Source: Litsea cubeba
Taxonomy: Eukaryota > Streptophyta > Magnoliopsida > Laurales > Lauraceae
Direction of reading: 5' to 3'
NCBI GenBank assembly: GCA_012931725.1
Contig: CM022949.1
Span: forward strand, 54,506,424 to 54,570,423
Length of the DNA stretch: 64,000 nucleotides
Below, one piece after another: positions 53,218 to 64,000 of the stretch; position 1 is the first letter of the stretch, and each line of letters opens with the position of its first letter. The notes under the pieces are model-generated. The model ran no database searches. It worked only from the letters and a program-made list of their open reading frames with translations, and was not told where the DNA came from. Made by a program: the position numbers and the translations under genes.

Positions 53218-55845
53218 TAATGGAACGACACGTTCTGCCCGGTTTTACCGGGGTCGGCGGACGTGGGAGTCCGTTTGGGTCCGACCCTTTCGTAACCGGG
53301 GGGCAGAGGCGTGCATCAACATTTTTTGGTGTGGGTGTGCCAGATTTTCTATTTTACTTGGAATTACAAGTGGTGATCCGGAGATCGACCTTCGCAAGTA
53401 AAAAGGAAATCAACTTCTTTCAAGTTTTCCATTGCACATAAATTTAAGAAAAGAGACATTTTTCTTGATTTGCCGTGAAAGGCGATTTTTTGGCATTTAT
53501 AGCTGATTTTGGCGTTTATAGCCGACTTTGGCATTTATAGCCGATTTTTGGCGTTTATAGCCGATTTTGGCGTTTATAGTCGATTTACAATTCTTATCAA
53601 TAATGAAAGACAAGAGTTGTGATTTTTGTCTCTTTAAAAAAAATACAAACTACAATGAAAAGCGAGAAAAGGAGGATCTAACTTCTCAGGAGATTGTGGG
53701 GGACCTGTTCAGATTGACGGTCACAAGCCATATGTGGACTTCGCCATCATCCATGCAGATGAGAACAGAGGATGCTATTGATTCGCTTGGCTTGGCTATA
53801 ACCTCAGGTTTTTAGAGGACAAAGACCAAGAGGAGGTCCTATATCCAATAAAAAGCTAAGTAGACGGGCTGAAAAGCCACATCTAAGCCATTGGAGGCAG
53901 AATGAGAAGCCAAGGACCTTGGGGGGGTACCCCCCAGGGACTTTTGTCACCTTGTAGCGGTGGTCGGTGTAGAACTTTCACAGAATTTTCTTTCTTTCTT
54001 TCTCTTAGATTTCTGATGCCCTTTTCAGTCTGAATTTCCGGATTTTCTGCAGTCTGTTATGTTGTTTGTGTTCTTGGAGTGCTCTCCTATTTATAGGCTT
54101 TTTGGTAGCCATTTAGTAGGGTTTATGGGCTTTTATTGTCACTAAGCCACATGATGGGAGGAGTTACAGGATTTAATTCCTTTATTTTGTAACTCCTTTT
54201 TCTTGGCTTCTGATTGGCCGGAGGAGATTAAGGGCATTTAATCGCCTTTAATCGCTATGATGGGAGGAGTTTCATGGTTTAAATGTCATGAATCTCTTGA
54301 CTTGTAACTCCCGGATGCTTGCTTCTGATTGGACCGTCCAAAGAAATAAATTAATGACTGCAATAAAGCTAGTCAATTAATCGCATTAAGTGGTCGCCGA
54401 GCAGTTGAAGAGTCGCGGGCCGTGCCGCGTCTTTTGGGATTCTTCTAGCGATGATCAATGATGGATCTTCATGTAGATCGACATCGGATGACCACGTAAC
54501 TTCAGGTATTGGTTGCCAATACCGGGTCGGTGCTAACTGTCCTGTCGATTTCTCGATCGATCGGGTAGAAAGCACACTTTTTTGGTTGACCGGTTCGCGA
54601 TCAATGTTGATTTTGATACTCTTGATGATTGACCCGTGATTTTGACGGATGTCAGAGGATTTGGTGTCTCAAAAGTATGAATTTTGGAAAATACTAGAGG
54701 TCGGACGCTTCGAATCGTAAAAAAATGGAGAAAAAATGGAGTTTTCAGGGCCCACCCGGTGATCCCGGGCTCCAGGGTCGCAGGGGACCCTAGGCGGGGG
54801 TCGCAGGGGTTTGCGATCGTGGAGGGGTTTTCCCCCTTTTTGTCCCGTTTCGCGTCCATTTTTTGCTGTTTTTCAATTCTTTTTTCTTCTGTATTTTTCC
54901 TTGACATTTTTTATTATTTATTGGCCTGATTTCCCTATAGAAAACCTGATGAGAATCCTTGCATTTTGTTTTGCAAAGTTTCCAATTTTCCGAGAAAGCC
55001 GAAGACTTTGTCACGCAGAGCTACCGATTTTCCGTCAGAAGCTGAAACTGGGACAAACGATGTTGGAATGACGTGAAATTTGGGGTGAAGCCTCCTGAGC
55101 AATAAAAAGACAAACCATAGGCTTTTGTTTGAGTTTTGAAGCCGTTTGGGGTCCTATCACCAGTAGACTTGTTTTTATCGTGATGAAGATGTCGCGGCTT
55201 GATGTGCGGTCAACCGATGCCCGATTGACTTGAAATTTGACAGGGAACCTATTGGAGTCATTTTAAGATCATCCATAGGATCTATCTTTGGAAACCATGA
55301 TCCTGGGGAGCTTCGCCGCCGAGAGGCCTGATTTGGCTTCCGAGCGTCAAAGTCTGGTCAAATGTTGTCGAAATGACCTGAAATTTGACGTGTAGCCCAT
55401 TGTAATCATTTCGAAGCCATCCATGTGCTCTATCTGATGAGTGATATCCTCAGAGGTTCTCGCCACCGAGAGGCTTGATTTGGCTGTTCGAGGGTTGATG
55501 TAGGGTCAAACGTTGTCGATCTGACTCGGAACTTGAGGTGGAGCCTTTTGGATGTATTTTGAGACCATCCATCGGCTCTGATCGAAGATTTGGTGTCTCT
55601 GATGCCTTCGCCGTCGGGAGTTCCTTTTCAGCTGCCGGAGAAGCAAAATTAGGCCAAATGATTTTGAAATGGCCCAAAACTTCTTGTGTACTCCTCTTTT
55701 GGCTGTCATGAAGGATCTTGGAGTTTTTGTTCGATTCGGATAAGATTTGATTTTTTGGAAGTAGCATTGCCTATTTATGGCAGGTTGCGACTTCATGCAG
55801 TTTTCTGGGTCTTGAAGAACCAAAGTGACATTTTTGGTGTCAACA
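53218..55845 (-). repeat. 3' LTR of the Tat-1-family tandem copy
   Basis: Minus-strand start TGTTGACACC at 55845, right after the polypurine tract. The end is near 53218, where GGTCCATCA of the sister LTRs reads GTTCCATTA. TATAAATA at 54088-54095; GGCTATAAACGCC array reversed at 53490-53585. Confidence 0.85.
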
Positions 55846-56980
55846 AATGCCCCCTCGGGGTGCAGCGACGAGTTTGCTTAACTTTTATAGTCGATGTGCC
55901 TCGAAGAGATTTTGTGAAGGAGAGCTTGTGACTTGACCAAGAGTCTTTGAGCAGTCTTTCTTTTGGTGTTTGTAGCCTTTTGAGCTTCCAGGGGAATTTT
56001 ATGGTAGTGAAAGGGATCACGTACCATCTCGAGGCAAAGTTTTGAAGATGACATCAGGGATGTGGATTTGGGTTTTGACCTTGTGACCTAACAGGCTGTA
56101 TGTGGCAGGTTAGGGGGTCGGGTTTGGTTTTGACCGTGTGACCCAACAAGCTATATGTGGAATGTTGGGGGGTCAATTTTGGTTTTAATCTTATGACCTA
56201 ACATGCTGTATGTGGCAAGTTAGGGGATCAGGATTTGGTTTTTGGTTTTGGTCTTGTGACCTAACAAGCTGTATGTGGCAAGTTAGGGGACCAGGATTTG
56301 GTTTAGATTTTTGTGGAATGTCAATTTCAAGATTTTGGCTCAATTTGGTAGATGAGGCTGGATGGTTTGAGTTTTTGAAGCTCATGGGGCTTGGAATTTT
56401 CTTTTGTATGGTCGAATCAACTCAAAAGAGGCATAGAACCATTTTTGCATGCTCTTGGTAAGAGGGATTTCTCTTTGACTAAAAGGCCAATTTTTTTTTT
56501 GTAGTGCCTAGGTGGTCAAACCTGGCTCATATGGGCTAACCCATGAGACCTTAAGCTTTTGAAATGGCTTAGATCTCATATGGTGTCATTTTTGTAAAGA
56601 ATATCCAAAAATATCTCCTTTGGATAGAGAATATCTAAGAATATCTTTACTTGGAGAGAATCTCTCATGTTTCCTTTATTTTGGGAGAGAATATCTCAAG
56701 ATATCTTCCTTTGGGAGATAATATCTCAAATCTCCTATCTTTTGGGAGAAAATCTCTCATTGATTTCTCTTTAGGGGAGAATCCCTCAACATATCTTTCT
56801 TTTGGGAAAGAATCTTTCTAATTTCTTTTTTTTGGTAAGGTTACTAATTAGTAACACTTACCTCTTTCTTCTTTCCTTCTTTGGTTTGCTCTCTTCTATA
56901 AAAGCAAGGAGGAGGTTGGATCTCTTGCTCTTATTGCTTTCTTTTGCAACAATCCCAAGAGGGCTTCAAGACCAAGAGTT
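55846..56980 (-). repeat. non-coding 3' internal region with antisense promoter
   Basis: Matches Tat-1 13402-14533: polypurine tract, the 60-bp array (56080-56310), the GATATTCTC array (56590-56840) and the TATA box pointing right (56898-56905). At 56980/56981 it joins directly to the start of RT sequence, which is the deletion junction. Confidence 0.88.
56898..56905 (+). promoter_or_regulatory. antisense-gene TATA box, now facing antisense gag/protease
   Basis: TATAAAAG in the context TTCTATAAAAGCAAGG on the plus strand. In Tat-1 it drives the antisense gene. Here the gene body is deleted, and the next downstream sequence is the complement of gag/pol. Confidence 0.6.
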
Positions 56981-58201
56981 ATTTTGGGGTCTAAACCAGG
57001 CATTTCATCATAAGACCATGCAACGCAATTAACGAACTAATGAAGAAAGGCGATATACTCGGGTAACTCATCATCCTTTATATTCTTGCTTATGAATATA
57101 GGACGTGGGTTATCTGGTGTTCCCACAATATTTTCGGAGGCTTCCAGCTCAACGAAACCTTGTGGGGTTTCAAGGGCATTTCCAGACCAAAGTTTTGTTC
57201 CTTTCCATGGGTCTTCTTGATCGGGAATTTTCCCAAGGCTTGCTATGAGATGATGCCAATCGCCTGTTGAAACCGGGTCAAAGTAGGCTACTTCTTTTGG
57301 AGATGAGGGTTCTTTTGGGTCAGAAGACCACACGTCTGTGCCATCGGACAACTCCTCTTCATTCTCAGAGAAATCGTACCAATTGGATGAGCTTCCTGGA
57401 TCTTTTTCAGGTGACTCATTGAAGAGATATCCAGGGAGATCGATGTCTTCATGGATACGAGATGTTGAGGCTTGGTCAGTAAATTGACTTTTATGCCTTC
57501 GTGTCAACTATCTCAGAGGAGTGTCGGGATCGTACCCTAGCCCATGTGAAGATTTTTCTACATAGCCGTAGAGTCTCCAATCTTCCAGTTGCCTTTTGGT
57601 CAAGACGGGCCCCAATGGCGTGAGAATACTGCGTCCTTCTCCCAAACCGACTGGGTTTTGAGCATCATAGCCCATTTTCTTCATAATAGCTTATGACACA
57701 GAACTATATAAGGATAGTTGAGGCATACCTTCATTTTGGAAAGGTTCAAGCACGGAGTTTGATGAAGAAGCATCCGATCTATGGAAGAAGATCGGCTTTT
57801 CCTTTGCTGAAGTTACTGGAACAACGAAGGAAGCTGACATAGGATCTTCTATGTCAGAAATTGTCTCCATTGGAGTAAGAGCAGGCTGAACTTGCTGAGT
57901 GTCTGCTTGGCTTGACGATGTGTCGTCTTCTGGCTCTAAATCTGAATCCGTGTCTTGCATGATAGACACGAAAGAGACAACAAATTTGCCCCCAGGCTTT
58001 TGCTTTGCCTTCTTCACTTTAGTTGTGATGACAAAAGGCTTTGAAGGTTTGAGGGAGATGATGAAGGGAGTTTGAATGCTCTCTTCGGATTTACTGGATG
58101 GTTTGTTTTCTTCCGGTGATTGTTGAGGAGCCTTGCCTTTATCTTTCTGGAGATTCTCCGCAAAGGGTGCTGTGTGCTTCTCCTCTTCTTCTTTTTCACC
58201 T
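56981..58201 (-). pseudogene. PR-RT linker, G-patch-like segment and RT start (truncated)
   Basis: Frames 58205-58014, 58017-57691 and 57507-57037. It includes a Lys/Ser-rich stretch, a segment ending QLSLYSSV, a G-patch-like KKMGYDAQNPVGLGEGRS (about 57690-57605), and the acidic linker before RT. Breaks lie near 57690 and 57510. The RT domain itself is deleted at 56981. Confidence 0.8.
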
Positions 58202-58588
58202 TCATACTGCGAAGTGGATTTCTTTACCTTTGAAGGGTTTTCTGTCCGTAAAGGCTCGATGTATCATGCCGTAGTCGCCAACAAACTTGATGCATTGATG
58301 TAAAGTTGAAGGGACAACACCATTCTCGTGGATCCAAGGGCGTCCGAGAAGGATGTTGGAGCATGAAGGGGTTTTTATTGCATACACTATGACCTCAGAG
58401 ATAAGATCACCGATCTGCAACTTGAACCTGATTTGGCCGATAGGCCTTTGAGTACTCCCATCGTATCCGAAGATAGATACAGATGTGTGGCTCAGTTTGC
58501 TGGGTGGGATGCCCAACTCTTCGAGAGCCGATGTGGAGATGAGGTTGAGTGCAGAACCTGGGTCGATCTGAACTCTGTTCATAAGCAT
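58202..58588 (-). pseudogene. Tat-1-family aspartic protease
   Basis: An open frame of 128 codons with VQIDPGSALNLIS (active-site Asp, D-P-G-S form), EELGIPPSKL, and NILLGRPWIHENGVVPSTLH, the conserved C-terminal half. The domain itself looks intact. It is the piece missing from Tat-1 at 3186/3187. Listed as a pseudogene because the polyprotein frame around it is broken and no RT follows. Confidence 0.9.
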
Positions 58589-60355
58589 TTCCTTGATGTA
58601 CCCTGTGAAGTACAGGGGTCAGTTGTGCCTTGTTTCGCCAAGTAGGAGGTCGTCCTTTGTGAAGGCGATGGTTGCACTGGCTGCTTTTTTAACCGAGAGG
58701 CATTCAATGCATGATCCCTCAGTTTTCTTCTTTTCTCCCTTTGAGGAAGCTTCTGAGTTTTTGACCCGGTAATCCATTTCAATTTGGAGGACTTGCGAGG
58801 CATGTTTGTCGACATCCTCATTCAGCTTTTGTAATTCTGAAATGAGATTATCACGAGTGTGCGGATACATTCACAATAAATCTAGAATGTGCAGAGGTGC
58901 AGGTATGTGCTTGAAGTGTTCAATCAAGTCATACTTGAAAGCCTCCTTAGGGCCTGCATGTTCATCATTGTTGCCACTAGGGGCGCTTACAACATCTTTT
59001 CCCGAAGGATTTACATATGTAAAGGAAGATTGGTTGTAATTTTTATGGCAGTCCCGGCCAGAGCGGGTGCCTCTACCAACTTCAAGAGCTTCTTGAGAAG
59101 GGTCTTCGTTTGGAAGATTGTCTTCAGGATCAAGAGGCTGTCGTTTTTCATTTGCTGAGGATGTATCTGCAGCAGAGTTGCCATCCTTAGTGATTGTGTA
59201 GCACGGAGCATTTTCTAGGAACAAGTCCTGAACAGCATCCAACAAACTTTCTTCTTCGTTGACCAATTCATCGTCCCAAGCATCACTAGCTGGGGATTCT
59301 TCAGTCAGGAAGGGTGTGAACTTTGAAGTCACAGTCTCAGGAGAAGAAACCTGAGAGGGTGTCGTCTCAGTGAAAGTCACGTGAGATGAGGTGGCTCCAG
59401 AAGATACATTGCTAGGTGTCGCCGGAGTGTAAGTAATCTCATCAGACGATGCTTCGGAAGAGCTATAATCCCGAATTATCACATTACAAGAAGCTCTGAT
59501 AGGAGACGTTGCCTGATCGGAGTCAGACTCATCCTCGGATGTAAGAGGATCGTCTATCCAACAATTTTCACCATTTTCAGGAGTTAGCAGAGGATGTACC
59601 TGATGGTCTTCATGGACTTCAGGCTCTGGATTGCGAGGAAGCTCGTTGACGCGGTCTTGCTCTTGTTCTAGAGCGAGACGCTGCAAGATCCTTGCATATT
59701 CTTCAAGATCAGGCATGGGAGCCAAATCTTCTTCTTCATCAGCTCTTTGTGGCTCAACATGGTTGATTTCCACTGGAGCAATGAGGGGTGCTGATTCAGC
59801 AGCATTTTCTTGTACAACCTCTTGGTCTTCTTCATCATCAGACCAGGATCCTTGTGGCTGTAGGGGTTATTCCAGATTACTAGCATAAGATGAGTCTCAG
59901 GAAATCATTCTTCATCGGAGAGATATTCTCCTATTTCAAGGGACTCCTCCCACTCGTCGGTGTAGTTGGATTCGAATCCATCATCGGTGTCGCTGGACTC
60001 GTATCCATCAATGGAGAATCCAACTACCGAATTGCAAGAGTATGATGCCCCCTGCGTGGCTTCTTTGAATTGAGGCGGCATGAAATCACTGAGAGTGAAT
60101 TTTCTTACCCCCTTTGAAGTCTCTAGAAGGGATGTTTTTGTTGCCTCCAGTGAAGTGGTAGAGGAAGCCTCTGCCTTTTCTCTGACTTCTTGTTTTGGCT
60201 GAGTCTTCTTTAGCCGTTTGAGCTTGAGGAGATATTTCCTAGCCTTCCTTCGCTGTTGAGCTGTAGGCTTTGTTTTCACGACCTCCCAATTTTCATCTTC
60301 CAGGAGATCGGGATGTACCCATATGGGTTGTCCGTCTGGTGTCGGGTAAGGAACC
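58589..60355 (-). pseudogene. C-terminal gag and acidic spacer of the tandem copy
   Basis: The frame starts abruptly at the gag segment ELVPYPTPDGQPIW (Tat-1 2548), so the start of gag is missing. It proceeds through FTLSDFMPPQFKEAT and TDDGFESNYTDEWE, stops near 59905, and resumes as a 300-codon Ser/Thr/Glu/Asp-rich spacer (59773-58871) of unknown function. A Lys-rich segment then leads into the protease. Tat-1 lacks most of the spacer (equivalent of 59724-57776). Confidence 0.82.
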
Positions 60356-60393
60356 AGTTCCTGTAGCTTTATGATAATTAAGGCTCATAGGCT
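60356..60393. repeat. inverted LTR-derived filler at the LTR/gag junction
   Basis: CTGTAGCTTTATGATAATTA at 60361-60380 and the following bases are the inverse of a segment inside the adjacent LTR near 61317-61345 (GCCTTAATTGTCATAAAGCT). The normal PBS and gag leader are absent. Confidence 0.8.
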
Positions 60394-63018
60394 TGATGGA
60401 CCAATTTTCATTCTGCTCGCTCGGTTCTACCGAGGTCGGCGGAAGTGGGAGTCCGTTTGGATCCGACCCTTTCATAACCGGGGGGGGGGGGGGGGGGGGG
60501 GCAAAGGCATGCATCAACATTTCTTTGGTGTGGGTGTGCCAGATTTTCTATTTTACATGGAATTGCAAGTGGTGATCCGGAGATCAACCATCGCAATTAA
60601 AAAGGAAATCAACTTCTTTCAAGTTTTCCATTGCACATGTATTTAAGAAAAGAGACATTTTTCTTGATTTGCCGTGAAAGGCGATTTTTTGGCATTTATA
60701 GCCGATTTTGGCGTTTATAGCCGATTTTTGGCGTTTATAGCCGATTTTGGCGTTTATAGCCGATTTACAATCCTTATCAATAATGAAAGACAAGAGTTGT
60801 GATTTTTGTCTCATTAAAAAAATACAAACTACAATGAAAAACAAGAAAAGGAGGATCTAACTTCTCAGGAGATTGTGGGGGACCCGTTCAGATTGACGGT
60901 CGCAAGCCATATGTGGACTTCGCCATCATCCATTCAGATGAGAACAGAGGATGCTAGTGATTCGCTTGGCTTGGCTATAACCTCAGGTTTTTAGAGGGCA
61001 AAGACCAAAAGGAGGTCCTATGTCCAATAAAAAACCAAGTAGACAGGCTGAAAAGCCACGCCTAAGCCATTGGAGGCAGAAGGAGAAGGCAAGGACCTTG
61101 GGGGGGGGGGGGGGGGGTACCCCCCAAGGGACTTTTGTCACCTTGTAGCGGTGGTCGGTGTAGAACTTCCGCAGAGTTTTCTCTTTCTTTCTCTGGATTT
61201 ATTTGCTTTTTCCTGATCTGGGATCTATCTTGTTTTTCCGATCTCTGGTGATTTCTCTGATCTGGAATTCTTTGGAGTGCTCTCCTATTTATAGGCTTTT
61301 AAGTAGCCATTTAGGAGGATTTATGAGCCTTAATTGTCATAAAGCTACATAAAGGGAGGAGTTACAAGATTGAATTCTTTATTTTGTAACTCCTTTTTCT
61401 TGGCTTCTGATTGGCCGGAGGAGATTGAGGGCATTTAATCGCCTTTAATCACCATGATGGGAAGAGTTTCATGGGTTAAATGCCATGAAACTCTTGACTT
61501 GTAACTCCCGGATGCTTGCTTCAGATTGGGCCATCCAAAGAAATGGATTAATGACTGTAATAAAGCTAGTCAATTAATCACATTAAGTGGTCGCCGAGCA
61601 GTTGAAGAGTCGCGGACCGTGCCGCGTCTTTTGGGATTCTTCTGGCGATGATCATCAATGGATCTTCATGTAGATCGACATTGGATGACCATGTAACTTC
61701 AGGTATTGTTTGCCAACAGTGGGTCGGTGCCATCTGTCTTGTCGATTTCTCGATCGGTCGGGTAGAAAGCACATTTTTTTTGGTTGACCGGTTGGCGATC
61801 AATGTTGATTTTGATACTCTTGATGATTGACCCATGTTTTTGACGGATGTCAGAGGATTTGGTGTCTCAAAAGTATGAATTTTGGAAAATCAGAGGAGTC
61901 GAACGCTTCGAATCGCAAAAAAACGGCGAAAAACGGAGTTTTCGTGGCCCTCCTGGCGATCCCGGGCTCCAGGGTCGCAGGGGCCTGCGACCCTGGGGTG
62001 TTTTTCCCCCCTTTTGTCCCGTTTTGTGTCCATTTTTGGTGTTTTTTTATTCTTTTTTCTTCTGTATTTTTCCTTGACATTTTTTATCATTTATTAGCCT
62101 AATTTCCCTGTAGAAAACCTGATGAGAATCCTTGCATTTTCTTTTGCAAAGTTTCCAATTTTCTGAGAAAGCCGAAGACTTTGTCGTGCAGAGCTGCCAA
62201 TTTTCCGTCAGAAGCTGAAACTGGGCCAAACGATGTCGGAATGACCTGAGATTTGGGGTGAAGCCTCCTGAGCAATAAATAAGACCAACCATAAGCTTTT
62301 GTTTGAGTTTTGAAGCCGTTTGGGGTCCTATCACTAGTAGACTTATTTTTATCGCTATGAAGATGTCGCGGCTTGATGTGTGGTCAACCAATGCCCGATT
62401 GACTTGAAATTTGACAGGGAACCTATTGGAGTCATTTTAAGATGATCCATAGGATCTGTCTTTGGAAACCATGGTCCCGGGGAGCTTCGCCGCCGAGAGG
62501 CCTGATTTAGCTTCCGAGCGTCAAAGTCTGGTCAAATGTTGTCGAAATGACCTAAAATTTGACGTGTAGCCCTTTGTAAGTATTTTGAAGCCGTCCATGT
62601 GCTCTATCTGATGAGTGATGGCCTCGGAGGTTCTCACCGCCGAGAGGCTTGATTTAGCTGTTCGAGGGTTGATGTAGGGTCAAACGTTGTCGGTTTGACT
62701 CGGAACTTGACGTGGAGCCTTTTGGATGTATTTTGAGACCATCCATCGGCTCTGATCGAAGATTTGGTGTCTCCGATACTTTCACCACCGGGAGCTCCTT
62801 TTCAGCTGCCGGAGAAGCGAAGTTAGGCCAAATGATCTTGAAATGGCCGGAAACTTTTTGTGTACTCCTCTTTGGCTGTCTTGAAGGATCCTGCAGTTTT
62901 TGTTTGATTATGACAAGATTTGATTTTTTGGAAGTAGCATTGCATATTTATGGCAGGTTGCGACTTCATGCAGTTTTCTGGATCTTGAAGAAGCAAAGTG
63001 ACATTTTTGGTATCAATA
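60394..63018 (-). repeat. upstream LTR of the Tat-1-family tandem copy
   Basis: The minus-strand start reads TATTGATACC (TG decayed to TA) after a polypurine tract; the end GGTCCATCA is at 60402-60394. TATAAATA at 61286-61293. Two G homopolymers, about 22 G at 60480-60501 and 18 G at 61100-61117, are absent from the sister LTRs. Confidence 0.85.
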
Positions 63019-63648
63019 AATGCCCCCTCGAGGTGCAGCGACGAGTTGCTTAACTTTTGTAGTCGATGTGCCTCGAAGAGATTTTTTGAAGGAGAGCTTG
63101 TGACTTGACGAAGAGTCTTTGAGTAGTCTAGTCTTTGAGTAGTCTTTCTTTTTGGTATTTGTAGCCTTTTGAGCTTCCAGGGGAATTTTATGGTAGTGAA
63201 AGGGATAACGTACCATCTCGAGGCCAAGTTTTGAAGATGACATCAGGGATGTGGATTTGGGTTTTGGCCTTGTGACCTAACAGGCTGTATCTGGCAGGTT
63301 AGGGGGTCGGGTTTGGTTTTGACCGTGTGACCCAACAAGCTGTATGTGGAATGTTGGGGAATAAATTTTGGTTTTGATCTTGTGACCTAACAGGTTGTAT
63401 GTGGCAAGTTAGGGGATCGGGTTTTGGTTTTTGGTTTTGATCTTATGACCTAACAAGCTGTATGTGGCAAGTTAGGGGACCAGGATTTGGTTTTTTATTT
63501 TTGCGGAATGTCAATTTCAAGATTTTGGGTCAATTTGGTAGATGAGGCTGGATGGTTTGATTTTTGGAAGCTCATGGGGCTTGAAATTCTCTTTTGTATG
63601 GTCGAATCAACTCAAAAGAGGCATGGAACCATCTTTGTATGCTCTTGG
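63019..63648 (-). repeat. 3' internal end of a further Tat-1-family unit
   Basis: Matches Tat-1 from about 13900 to 14533 in reverse, including the 60-bp array (63265-63485) and polypurine tract. It is cut at 63648/63649 by another element. Confidence 0.85.
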
Positions 63649-64000
63649 TGTCACGCCCCCGGACCGAGGTCCCGCTAAACGAGGCCTTAATCCGGGGACG
63701 CGGCGAGGCGGGCCGGAAAATTCCGCCCGCACCCGCTAGTTTCCCACAGGTTTCCGCGGTAAGGATTCACGGAATCCGATCAAATAGTGATGTATAAGGA
63801 TCACTTTCATACAATGAATTACGCGGAAGCTTTGTAGCAAACATAAAAGTCTCACAAACACGTATAAATTGAGAACGCACGAGACTAGCATCAAAAGAGA
63901 AACATTTACTGTGGGCCAAAGTTAGTTAGAGTTGATACAAAAGTAAAGTTAAGCATTAATTACAAACTTTTCCCCCAAAAGAATATAAGCCAACAATGGC
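63649..64000 (-). mobile_element. edge of another chromovirus-type LTR
   Basis: Begins TGTCACGCCCCCGGACC, the reverse complement of an LTR end in GGGGGCGTGACA like that of the solo LTR at 38550. It continues GC-rich and then AT-rich to the window end. It interrupts the Tat-1-family internal region within GCTCTTGGT. Orientation and family are inferred from one terminus only. Confidence 0.65.

Larger units (their letters stand above)
53218..63648 (-). mobile_element. Tat-1-family tandem copy (LTR-internal-LTR-internal), pol deleted
   Basis: In minus orientation: 3' end of an upstream internal region (63648-63019) with polypurine tract, LTR 63018-60394, internal 60393-55846 with gag/protease only, LTR 55845-53218. 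Compared with Tat-1 the internal unit lacks ORF1 and the start of gag, and everything between about 4036 and 13401 (RT, RNase H, integrase, antisense gene; about 9.4 kb). It keeps the protease that Tat-1 lacks. Non-autonomous. Confidence 0.88.

Overview
This is nuclear DNA of a flowering plant, most likely a eudicot with a large, repeat-rich genome. The signs are plant-type Ty3/gypsy (Tat/Ogre-like and Tekay-like chromovirus) and Ty1/copia (SIRE-like) LTR retrotransposons nested in one another, a tRNA-derived SINE cluster, and one ordinary plant gene, an intronless G-type lectin S-receptor-like kinase at 24566-27001. I see no rRNA, tRNA, CRISPR or bacterial-type feature. The species cannot be named from the sequence.

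Layout. (1) 1-17045: a plus-strand Tat/Ogre-like element ('Tat-1'). Its 5' LTR lies left of the window. It has ORF1, gag, RT, two RNase H domains, integrase, tandem repeats, a decayed intron-containing antisense gene (plant-mobile-domain-like, 13359 down to 8761) with its own TATA box, a polypurine tract and a 2.5-kb 3' LTR. (2) 17046-23315: a minus-strand element of a second Tat-like family ('Tat-2') into which Tat-1 appears to have inserted; it ends in a truncated 5' LTR. (3) 23316-23920: SINE copies, two of which form a large inverted repeat. (4) 24566-27001: the receptor kinase gene. (5) 27590-30634: a solo LTR of a Tekay-like chromovirus. (6) 30918-31045: a 128-bp near-perfect hairpin. 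(7) 31431-32325: a minus-strand solo LTR related to the Tat-2 LTR, with a perfect 5-bp target-site duplication. (8) 33527-53158: a GAG-only SIRE-like copia element, split by a solo LTR (34735-38550, perfect duplication ATAAG) and by a full-length but dead chromovirus (39952-51418), and followed without a gap by a second partial copia unit. (9) 53218-63648: a minus-strand tandem LTR-internal-LTR-internal arrangement of the Tat-1 family whose internal unit keeps gag/protease but lacks RT to integrase. (10) 63649-64000: the edge of another chromovirus-type LTR.

How the parts relate. No element looks autonomous. All three integrases have lost one residue of the D-D-E triad, each explicable by a single G-to-A change, and most internal stops fit C-to-T or G-to-A transitions, as expected from long-term cytosine methylation. 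The two Tat-1-family copies carry complementary deletions: one lacks protease, the other lacks RT to integrase and the antisense gene. In the second copy the antisense gene's promoter now faces the antisense strand of gag/protease, so it could produce RNA antisense to its own family.

The most unusual signals are the intron-bearing antisense gene with its promoter, that promoter/antisense-gag junction, and dense palindrome clusters (CTCGAG-centred, or GTCGGTCGACCGAC-like) at a similar place in LTRs of unrelated copia and gypsy families.
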